From Colocasia esculenta (taxonomy: Eukaryota > Streptophyta > Magnoliopsida > Alismatales > Araceae), in NCBI GenBank assembly GCA_014218235.1, contig CM024760.1:10458049-10522048 (forward strand): a stretch of 64,000 nt of DNA, written 5' to 3'. Under the pieces are notes generated by a model. That model was not told where the DNA came from. It did no database searches and was given only the letters and a program-made list of their open reading frames with translations. Shown here in pieces: positions 44,715-54,887 of the stretch. Position 1 is the first letter of the stretch, and each line of letters begins with the position of its first letter. The translations under genes were made by a program, and so were the position numbers.

Positions 44715-45045
44715 TCTGATTTCGACAAGACTTTGATTGTGTACACTTCAATAATAATAAGACGTAATTTAATTTTAAAAATAAAATCAAATTGAAAATT
44801 ATCATAATTATCCAAAAAATATACTAATTCTAAAAATATACATATAAAAATTTATTGATATATAGATATTGAGATTAAGAAGAATTAATAATTTTTTAAG
44901 ATAATTTCACTAGATGAAAATTTATTTAAAATTTTAAATTAAATTTATCATAATTTATAGCATCTCTTAATTAACTTATATTTAAAATTTTATCTCAATT
45001 AGATTTCATTTAAATCTCTTACATACATAAGATGCCGAGAAAGAA
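44715..45045 (+). repeat. AT-rich dispersed repeat, copy 3
   Basis: Same block order as copy 2, starting 'cgacaagactttgattgt', spaced about 400 bp from it. The pair could be the ends of one larger element, but no terminal signature was found. Confidence 0.55.
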
Positions 45046-45132
45046 AAAAAAAAAAAAGAAAAAAAAGAGAGAACCGACTGGATCAGCCCCGTCCACAGAC
45101 TGAAACTACTATGATCAAAACCAATCCCAAAA

Positions 45133-45311
45133 GAGAAAATTTAGTGCACTTTTTTATTACACTTAAGTACAAAAGACTAAGTACTAAACTCATGTGACAC
45201 TACTCACATGGAGAGTGATAATGTGACAACTCAATTATTAAATATCACATAGATTTAGTGGCTAATCATATTGCACTTAAATATAATAAAAAAATATACT
45301 AAATCTTTGTC
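45133..45311. mobile_element. Mutator-like MITE, GAGAAA family, copy 3
   Basis: Ends are GAGAAAATTTAGTGCAC on the left and, on the minus strand, GACAAAGATTTAGTATA. The 9-bp flanks ATCCCAAAA and ATCTCAAAA agree at 8 of 9 positions. The interior arms share the TTTTTTATTA-ACTTAAGT pattern with copy 2. Confidence 0.7.
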
Positions 45312-45879
45312 ATCTCAAAAACCCTTACCCCAACTTATCTCTACAGTCCCAAGACATCTCCTCCTCTGCTCTTATTACACCGAAGGAAGTTTTTTTTCCA
45401 ATCATCGAAGGCAGGATTGGTCCACACAAGCGGTGCAATGGTCTCGACACTTTCTCTTTCCACACTTTTTCCGAGTGTACACTTTCTCTTAATTACCTTA
45501 TATTTAAAATTTCCCTAGGTAAATCTTATCTGTCATCCTTAGTCACTAAAAATGACAAATATATAACTATTTGTCATCCTTAGTCATCTATTAGTTACCA
45601 TGGTTAAAGGGGGCAAATAAATTACAAAGAGACTGAACACCTGAGCATAATGACACTGCTGGGTGTGGTCCGCGCGAGCGGGTTAATCTCATCCCGAATG
45701 ACTAGTTTACTACCCGTCTAGAAGGAGAAGTAAACACTTCTCCATACCAAAAAAATCCGAAACACTTAGAATGAGATAATAACATGGAGAAGTAACGCAA
45801 GATAAGTCAAACAAGCACAACCCAAGCATCCTAACCCTAACACAATCTTGTTCTGGTTTTCATCTATCATGGGCGCGTA
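45312..45879. other. Spacer downstream of the four-exon host gene
   Basis: The ~560 bp next to 45880 probably include the 3' UTR of the minus-strand gene. No other feature is visible. Confidence 0.4.
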
Positions 45880-48800
45880 CTACAACGCCAAGAGCGCCTC
45901 AATCTTGGCAATTTGGTCGTCCTCGTTCTTCGGTGTTGGGCTCCGGTTCGCCTCGTCAAAAAGGTCGTGCTTCCATCGCTCCACCTGCTTTCCAGCAGCA
46001 AACCGGGACTGGTTCCTGTCCCAGTTTCGTCCTTCGTATCGGTCTCTTCCCCTTGCACCACCACGGCCGTCAGGAACAAACCTTTGCCTTGGTCGATAAC
46101 CAGACCCGTACTTCTCTCCACGCCAAGACGGCCCATCTCTGCTCCCATCTATGTTCTCTGCTCCTGCAAACGTCCTCCCAGGGTTTCCCTGTGCTCGTAG
46201 GTAGCCTCGCTCATCCCTTCTTGCAGAACTAGATATAAGCCGTTCTTCATGAGTTGGTTCTGCAGCTGCCTCTGCTGAACTTGGGGCATCTTCCGGTTCC
46301 TTTGCCAGCAGCTTATTTTCCCTAAAAGCAGGTCTTTTTCTCAAGGTACGCATTGCAACCTCCGATTCATGGTACCTATCATGCCCCCAAGAATTCTTAT
46401 CGTCATATCGTGTGTGTCTCTCATCTTTCCTTCTGCTTTCCTGTCTTTCCTGCAAGTCCGAAGTCAAAGGGTTCTCTTTGGCCTTGTCGTTCAATCGCTC
46501 CTCACGATGAGTCCCATTTCTCCATCCTCTAGGTTCTTTATAGAACAAACATGATGAGCCAAATAATGTCAGAAGCGAGGCAACCAGGTAGCGCCCCTAG
46601 AAAGATCAAATTAAGAGAAGCAAGCCTCACCAGTAGCTCTGAGACCAAAGCTTCGACCACCTTGCCCAGCATTGCCACGTTCATCATGCTGTACAAGACA
46701 TGCATAGGCAGCCTATGATTGTTATATATATTGAAGCACCTGAACGGACGGGTCCGAACAAAAATCCCGCTTCATCACGAAAAAATATTGTTTTGTACAC
46801 TGAACGCCAACAGGAAAGAAACTCAACAGGAGTAATAGTCTGATAAATAGTAAGACGAAAGAACGAACATGTTCAAGAAGGCGTGATAAATATTATTCAA
46901 ATGCAACAGATAAGGACAAACAAAGGAATCATTACCAGTGGCACCATTCTACGACTGGATATCACATGGTCACAAGGTGGAAAAAGAACCATGAAGAGGG
47001 ACTCCATGCAGTGAAAAGCATGAAATTTGACGGGCCAATAATTGCGTATATTTTAAGAGAGGAAGAAAACCCAGCAGGTGAAATAAAACATTTATCAGAA
47101 TTAGTAAACATTACAAGGTAACTGCAACAGAGGAGGAACCTGGAAATAAGATCGAGATCTTGGCACATCAGTTTGATTGGAGAAAGGTTTGGTGCTGGCA
47201 GAGGAGGCATCGGCCTTCTTCTCGTCTTCTTTATTTACAGAATCTGCTTTTGCCTTTTCTGGTGCTGAAGAAGCCTCAAGTGTCAACGTGTCTTCCAACT
47301 TCATAGGATGCTTTTGGTCCCATTTAGTCTGACGCCTTTTGTTCATGATATTCAAGTCATCTCTATCTGAGTATGTCCTTTCTGATGGTGGTCTATCATC
47401 TGTTGATCTCTTGGGACTTCAAGGAAGTTAACAGATGCAGACTATGCAGTTGCAGGTCATAACAGAAAAGCACACACATCAACTGATAAAGCAGGGGCCC
47501 TGAGAAACTGTACACACTTTCTCTTTAACAGATAAATATGCAACTTTGAATCGCCATGACTTTTCTAACATAATAAAAAGAATGTCTAACCCGTTAAAGA
47601 AACAACAAATTCCCATTCTCTTAGATGAAGAGGAGCAACTTTTAATCAGCAATCCATCAGGTTATACTGTAACCAATTTTCATGGACCAAATTTGGTGGA
47701 GACTTGACAGTTGACAACATAGAAAAGGAGTTAACGAAGGAGGTATAATCCCACATTGGTAAAGTCTATGATGAGCCAATCTTTATATACTGGAGCCTCT
47801 GTCCTCTCAACACCTAGGTTTTGGGGCTGACACACGACTGTGCACCCCTAATTTATGGTCCATGTGACAACACCAATAATCAGCTGGCATGTGAGGGGGT
47901 GTGTTAGAAGAGTAACACATCAGTTTGGACAAAATTGCTCTTATTATAAAACAGTGGTGCCCTGTCCACTCAACATCTTAGTGTTTAAGTTGGATGATCC
48001 AATAACATTTAAATCTAATTTGATATCAAAGCATGTCTCATTCTCCCTGATATAGGTTTATGGTCCATGCGACAACGCCAATAATCGGACTGGCCTGTGA
48101 GGGGCGTGTTAGAAGAGTACCACATCAGTTGGGACAAAAATGCTCTTATGTTTAAAACAGGGGTGCCCTGTCCACTAAACATTTTAGTGTTTAAGTTGGA
48201 TGACCCAATAACATTTAAATTTAATTTGAAATCAAAGCATGTCTCATTCTCCCTTATACAGGGGCGGCACGTGTGGGGACATATTCGAGGTATAATCCCA
48301 CCTCGATTAATTCCACAGTTAGGGACGAAGATCCAAGAGCAAACACCTTCTAATAAAATCACATTTGCAAAGGAACAAGAAATCAAAGTGGCATTTGCAC
48401 TGGACGAACAATTACCCAAATTACACTGTAAGCAATTTTCATAGGCCAATTTTGGTGGAGAGTGGAGACTGGGAATCCAAAAAAACACGGGCTATGGACA
48501 AAGTGCCGATGGCAATACCTATGAATAAAGTGACATTTGCAAAGGACAAGGAAACCAAAGTCATGTGATAAAGGTTAAAGCCATGTAAAAGAGGAGTCTA
48601 GAAATAAGTTGACCCGTAAACTCATGCACCAGCTCTTTGCCGTGGATATAAAATTTCTTGGAAAAAGAATTAGTTGCCTACATAAATTGCAAGACGATCA
48701 AGCAAGGTTTAGCCAAGGAATTTAAAGTTAAAATCCCAATACTTAAACAGAGATCTGTAGCTACCTATCCCCTTGATACCAGCATCCTGTTTATTTTGAC

Positions 48801-49456
48801 AGAAACCGCTTCAAAAGGAGCTGGTGTTAGTGAAGTACAGAATTTCCTGAGCTGCTGCCAACCCTCCCCATCACGCAAATTGTCCAATATTATGATCCGC
48901 CAAAATAGCGAGTAATGAATGATCACCATCATATAAAATGTCAGTTAAAAGGAAAAGGCATGACATATTTTGGGAGCCTGAAACTTCCACCTGCCATCGT
49001 ATGAGGTACGGACCACTACAATCGCACATGAACAGTACAGTAGTTTTCTATTTTTAACGAACAAACTAACATACAAATAAGCCAGGAATAACCATCCTTT
49101 AAGAACACACTTCCAACCTCGCACGAAACTCAAACAGCGGGCAACCTAAAACGAACCAAATCTTAGATTTTTCGAGAGCCGAAACTTCAAAACAACAAGC
49201 TCCTTGACATTCAACACAAGAATCGATCATCAGCAACCCCCCAAGTGGAGGGTGGGACTCGAAGTAGCATAATCTGCGAGCTTCAGATCGAACAAACGAT
49301 TTGATTTGTGCAACTTAGAAAGGGGGAAGGAGGACGCATTGGATCGGCGGTGCATACTTGACAGAGTTGCAAGATGGACAAAAAGTACCTGCGATCTACG
49401 TTGGGCGTGGAATGAAGGCGCTTGCCCCGCGAATCCCGGTCCTCCCGCCCAGACAT
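45880..49456 (-). CDS. Conserved charged protein, function unknown (four exons)
   Basis: Exons on the minus strand are 49456-49389, 47416-47140, 46688-46631 and 46535-45880. All introns have GT-AG ends and the phases fit, giving 1,059 nt and 352 residues. The N terminus is MSGREDRDSRGKR. An Arg/Asp/Glu-rich middle includes NKRRQTKWDQ and RSRSYFQHDERGN. The C-terminal half has RGG/RGR-type stretches (PDGRGGARGRDRYEGRNWDRN) and ends with a compact block, ERWKHDLFDEAN then KNEDDQIAKIEALLAL, which looks conserved. No catalytic domain is visible. Composition suggests a nuclear RNA-associated protein, but this is inference. The first intron (1,972 nt) contains repeats. The family is not recognised by name. 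Confidence 0.85.
47740..48264 (+). repeat. Tandemly duplicated TRIM/LTR-like repeat in intron 1
   Basis: Two ~205-bp copies (47851-48053 and 48055-48262) share TTAGAAGAGTA-CACATCAGTT, 'ggtgccctgtccact' and 'caaagcatgtctcattctccct' blocks. The motif TGTTAGAAGAGT-CCACATC resembles starts of common plant TRIM or copia LTRs. A related 'aatcccacattggtaaagtc' block lies at 47747. The copies are diverged by roughly ten percent by eye. Confidence 0.7.
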
Positions 49457-49888
49457 GGCCACGAAGCCCGCGCCCCCCTTCGTCCTGCTCCTATCTACCG
49501 CTTGCTAACGTCTGCAAAAAACCTAGGGCTTTGGCGAGGGTGGGGACAGAAGCGACCGGCAACAGCAGAAGAAACCCCAAGTACACCGACACGAGCCGCA
49601 AACAGTTATCCCGGTCAGCCTGGCCGGCCCGAGACCCGAACAATCCCGAAACGTAAACCTTATTCGACAGGGCTCCACACTTTGAGTGGGAGCAATTATT
49701 ATTAATATTATTAAGATAAATTAATTAATAATTTTTAATTATAACATAAGAGATTACTACTGTAATAGAACTTAACTTATACAGTAACAGAAGATAATAA
49801 TTATTGTAATGAATTACAACTGGATTAAAAAGGAAGTCAAATATTTAATAAAGAATTTTAAATTAATTTTAATTATTATTATTTATTA
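49457..49888. promoter_or_regulatory. Probable promoter and 5' UTR region of the four-exon gene, then spacer
   Basis: The first ~200 bp upstream (minus strand) of the start codon at 49456 are GC-rich, as expected for a 5' UTR and promoter. No TATA box was identified. AT-rich DNA follows from about 49690. Confidence 0.35.
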
Positions 49889-50050
49889 AGAGAATTATCA
49901 ACTAGTCTTTATTTTTTGGGGACTTATTTTTAAAATTTTAACCTCTTTAGAAAACTATATAATTATATATTTATCTCTGTGATTATAATACGTAACTTAG
50001 AGACTTAAAAATAAATCTCCAAAAAATAGAAATTGATTGATAATTCACCC
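49889..50050. mobile_element. MITE with 10-bp target duplication, GAGAATTAT family, copy 1
   Basis: Long inverted arms (AGAGAATTATCAACTAG against, on the minus strand, GGTGAATTATCAATCAA, both followed by TATTTTTTGG-GA-TTATTTTTAA) are flanked by TTATTTATTA at 49879-49888 and 50051-50060. A second copy with the same arms lies at 53358. The flanks are AT-rich, so the duplication alone is weak, but the second copy supports it. Confidence 0.65.
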
Positions 50051-50060
50051 TTATTTATTA

Positions 50061-53000
50061 GATAAATTAATTAGAAACCTTTATTATATATTTAATTTAT
50101 TTTTTTAATCTCTATCATAATTACAACTCATTAAGTATGTGTTATCCCCTGTTACAGTATGTTAAGTCTCAAGGGCCTCTCTGTTACAATCAAAGACTTC
50201 TAATTAATTTGTTAATTTTCATATTAAGGAATTTGTCCTTCGAAATTTATGCTGGCTCAAAATTAATGTTTGTGAGCCATAGGATTAGAATTTGACAACT
50301 CTTAATTTTTGTGTATCTATATTATCTTACATCATTAGACTGAAAATTTCTAAATTTATATATCTTGAAGATTACACGTAAATTATGTAAATCCTCTAAG
50401 GATCGAACTCCAAACCTAACTGATCGACCCAACGAAAATTTTGGACTTACATATCTCAAAAATTACAAGTAGATTAGATAAATTTCTCGACAATTGAAGT
50501 CGAGACCTCCTATTTAGAGGCAGAAGTTTGAACTAACGACACAGTTGTAATCCTCTGGAGCAAACGCTATTGGAGCCAACCAATGGTAGGACTGTCAATA
50601 GATTGAAGGAGTTGGAATAAAAATGATAGTTTTCGTATTTATTTTTTTTATAAAATAAAAAATAGAAAATATTTATAATATAATAGTAAATGTAGATGGT
50701 ACTAAGATTAGTAATAAAAAAGATGATTTTGATGACCATGAGCGCAATCGAAATTAGGAGAGAGACAAGTGAGATAATTCTCTTTTACAAGTTGAAGAAG
50801 AGTCAATAAACTTGAATAGAGTTTCTCATTTTCAAGAAAATAAAGATTTAAAAGTATACGTTTATAAATAAATGAAATTTAAATATTATGAAGAGAGAAA
50901 TGAAAAAAATAGATGTAGAAATGACAGTCTCTATATAACTATTAAAAAAGTCAAAAAAAGATCAAAAAATTAGAAAAGCAGATATCCATTGATAATCTTA
51001 ATCATTGTACTACACACATATTTTCATATTTCTATGTACCCAGTGGATCAGCATAACGAAATAATTATTTAAATAGGTTCTCAACAAACGTGATCATGTG
51101 ATAACTTTTGTAATAAAAATGTTGTGTGAGTTTTAGTTGTATTAGTTTTAGTTCAAAAGAGTCAATTTGGATTGTCCTCTCCAATCTCATGGTGTCATTT
51201 AGATGAATTATTTTACGAAGAACTTCAATCGATATACAACTTTTTTTTTAGTTTTAGTTTCTAAATCATAAATATGCATCCAAAAAATTTAATATTGTGC
51301 ATGGAATGACCCCCAAAAAATTTAGAAGTAAAAAAGTATATTAATTATTATAGCAACTTCTCTTTTCTACTCAGTCAAGTATCTTGCTTGCTGTGCCGGC
51401 CAGGTGCTCACAGCAATATCCACATTCAGTAGTCAAATAACTATTAAATACATTAATCAAATGACCATTACAGTATTGTATATTTTGAGTCCCTAAACCA
51501 AACAAATAGGAAACAATCGCATGCTAGCGATTGCACAACTACAAGCTGCTTCATAGACTAGAGTGATTGCACAACTAAATGCTACCTCATGGCATCACAA
51601 AGCCGAAATTTTGGAACCGCACTTCGTAAATAAAAATTAAATGTCTAATTGCATGCAGGTACTGTAGATTCTGCAGAATCAGATTTTTGATATATTTTTA
51701 GTATCGCATATATATTTGTATTCGTGGTTGGCAACAGTTGAAATTTCAAACATTTTCATGTTCACTGCATTACCCGTATGAACACATCTTAATCAAAAAT
51801 GATATAAATATGTATTGGATCGTCGAATGACAAGTGCCCCTCTAGAGTCTAAAAGAATTTTTTTTGGTAAGATAATAAGTAACCACTTAACTTTTAGCTT
51901 CAGTGCTTGCATATTGACGTCTCCCTAATTAAGGAGCTTTAACATATATAGCTATATTAGATTAAAAAAAAACAAATAAAATAACATATATTATTGAAAC
52001 CCCCTTCCATCTGAATGGGGTATGTGGGGGTTTGTGAGGGATGCAGTGTTCTGAGCTAAATTGTTCAATTTTTTTTATTACGATTTGATTTAATTTAGTT
52101 TGAAACTTATAATTTTAATTTGATCTAATTTTTAACTTGAACAAACCGATTCTATCTGTATTATTATAATACTTATAAAAGTTATATAAATTTCTACATA
52201 TATTTTTATATATAATAGTAAATTATTATAAAATTAAAAATAATTTAATTTTTTAATTAAAATTATTATTATACCTTATTATTTTAAAAAAATCACAAAT
52301 ATTACAACAAATATACATCTGTCTGTTGAGAAATCAATGTGTTAATAGAGATTTTGCATATTTTTATGTTTAAATCAAATCAAATCGAATTAAATCAGTT
52401 CAATTTGATTTGATTTGAGAAAAAATTCCTTCAAATCCAACCAAACCAAATTATGTTCACTACTATTAACCACCATTTTTTTCTTATGATGAAAGACTAA
52501 CCTAAGAGTTTAAAAATAACATATCCTTAATTTGCGAAGGACAATTTAATTTAATAGATTATTGCTCATTAGTGGGTATGGTAGCATAAGAATTTACCAG
52601 ATCAATGAAACCGTGACCGACAAATGGACCACATACACACGTAAATCCAACATTTTTCCAAAGGATTTATCTGAAATGAATCCGAAGGAGACAGGAGGAG
52701 GAGTCGTATTCCGGAAAAAGCAAATGAAAGATCGAACTGGCCGTGAGTCGACTGCGATCTGAGTTGCGTTTGGAATGAGGGAATCCATCCAAAGGGCCTT
52801 CTTTTATATCTCTTGCTTTTGCGCAGATAAGTTGGGAATATTCACGTACCACTGGTTAGCCAGCTGGTTTCCCCGAAGTAGCTGCATCTGAACTCTCTCA
52901 TGTCCAGCTTCTGGTCGTCGTCCTCTTCAGGACAAGGAAGATATATAGCTCTCTCAGGTCCCGGGCTTCTGGTTGTCGTCTTCCAGACACGGCAAATATA

Positions 53001-53347
53001 TCTTCTCCCTCCACCAATCCCAAGCTACAGGGGTTCAAACACTGCCTCGAAGTTTTGGCGATGATATGAAGATTAGGCCCCTTCGATATGCTTAATTTTC
53101 CCACTTAGGAGAAACCCCACGTATCTCTTAGCTCTGATCCGCAGAATTGAAATAAGAGAAGACGGGAGCGAATCCAGAAATTTTTTTAGTGGGACCCGAA
53201 TGGCGCATTCATATAAATTTAGTGGGATGGTAAATTTTTGTATCCCCAATGCAAATTTTTTTTATCCAGTGGATACATACTAAATCCGTCCTAGAGAGAA
53301 GAGAGTAACAGAAATGAGAAATACAATTAGTATCCGTGAAATGGATA
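50061..53347. other. AT-rich spacer, no supported gene
   Basis: No gene is supported. About 52040-52465 has repeated GATTTGATTT and AAATCAAATC motifs near both ends and a GTTCA-type edge, like decayed hAT-type elements. The stretch 52800-53100 is of mixed composition with no recognisable coding. A block near 53160-53290 ('gaatccagaaattttttta', 'gtgggaccc') resembles common plant dispersed repeat sequence. Confidence 0.4.
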
Positions 53348-53357
53348 ATAATTATTA

Positions 53358-53530
53358 GAGAGAATTATTAATTAATCTCTATTTTTTAGAGATTTATTTT
53401 TAAGTTCCTAATCATTATGTAAGTTTTTTAGAAAACAATATAATTATATATTTATTTGTGTAATTATAAATATGTAAGTCAGAATCTCAAAATAAATCTT
53501 TAAAAAATAAAAATTGATTAATAATTTTTC
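53358..53530. mobile_element. MITE with 10-bp target duplication, GAGAATTAT family, copy 2
   Basis: The left arm GAGAGAATTATTAATTAA and the right arm (minus strand) GAAAAATTATTAATCAA are each followed by the TATTTTTTA-AGATTTATTTT block. The element is flanked by ATAATTATTA at 53348-53357 and 53531-53540. Same family as 49889-50050. Confidence 0.7.
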
Positions 53531-53659
53531 ATAATTATTATTCGATCATCGACTTAATCAGTTAGAAAGTCAAATATCACATATTAACAAAGAATAGAAT
53601 CTAACTTTGACCAATCAAATCAAGGGTCGAGTAAAAATTTTACCCATGAACTCAATAGA

Positions 53660-53796
53660 GAGAAAGGCTTTGTGCACTTTTTCATTGCACTTTGGCCTTC
53701 TTATTGGCCAATGCACTAGAGGCACATTGTGCCAACCCAATGAAAAACAAGAAGCGCATGGGAAAGTGCAATGGGAAAGTGTACAAAACCTTTCTC
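53660..53796. mobile_element. Mutator-like MITE, GAGAAA family, copy 4
   Basis: A 137-bp element with ends GAGAAAGGCTTTGTGCACTT and (minus strand) GAGAAAGGTTTTGTACACTT. It is flanked by the exact 9-bp duplication CTCAATAGA (53651-53659 and 53797-53805). This copy fixes the family as Mutator-like by duplication length and is the youngest of the four by eye. Confidence 0.88.
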
Positions 53797-54059
53797 CTCA
53801 ATAGATATAGTTGATGAAGTGTATGATTTTGTTGGCCGATGATAAGAATAAATCAACAGTTGGTATGATGTGTGTTTAAAACTAAATAAACGTTTCAGAG
53901 TGGTGGTTTATCTTGCGTACTTGTCATCATTTTTGAGATGTAGAAAGCTGCAGGCAAAAAGGAAGTCCCAACTACCATCCTAATGTCATACTGTAAGATT
54001 CTCACTTGTGTATTGGTTGATGGTCCAAACGATCACTACAAGAAAAAACGGAAATAGAG

Positions 54060-54600
54060 ACCGAAATATTCGGTCTCTATTCGGTCCCTAAACAGCTCAG
54101 AGACCGAATAGGGACCGAATAGTGACCGAATATGTCGGTCAAAAACTTCTGGTCACAAATCTGTGACCGACTAAATTCGGTCACTAAATAGGGACCGAAT
54201 AAGATCGGTCCCTATTTAGGGACCAAAATAATTTAGTCCCCATTCGGTCCCTATTTTAGGGACCGAATGAGGACCGAAAAAGATCGGTCCCTATTTAGGG
54301 ACCGAAATAATTCGGTCCCTATTTGGTCCCTATTTTAGGGACCGAATAGGGACTGAATATTCGGTCCCTAAATAGGGACCGAATGGGGACTAAATTATAG
54401 GGACCGAAATAATTCGGTCCCCATTCGGTCCCTATTTTAGGGACCGAATTAGGACTGAATTAATTCGGTCCCTAAATAGGGACCAAAATAATTCGGTCCC
54501 CATTCGGTCCGTATTTAGGGACCGTTTATTCAGTCCCTATTTGGTCCCTAAAATAGGGACCGAATAGAGACCGAATTATTTTGGTCCCTAATCGGTCTCT
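54060..54600. repeat. Subterminal repeat array of the larger CACTA element
   Basis: Dense direct and inverted TTCGGTCCCTA-type motifs follow the terminus, then an AT-rich zone (54650-54880) with repeated 'atccacaac' and 'aataataaaatgtcc' motifs. Both zones match the left part of the CACTA element at 13970. Confidence 0.85.
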
Positions 54601-54887
54601 ATTTTTTAAATATTTTTTTTAAAATATATACATTTTTAGGAAAATAACCTGCTTAAATAAAATAAATAATATCCACAACAATAATGTCTACAACACAAAA
54701 ATAGTAAAATATCCACAAAATAATAATAAAATGTCGACAACATCAACAATAATAAAAATATCCACAACACAACAATAATAAAATGTCCACAACATCAGAA
54801 TAATAAAATGTCCACAATAAGAATAAAAATATCCACAACATCACAATAATAAAAATGTCTACAACAATAATAATAATGAGATGAAAA

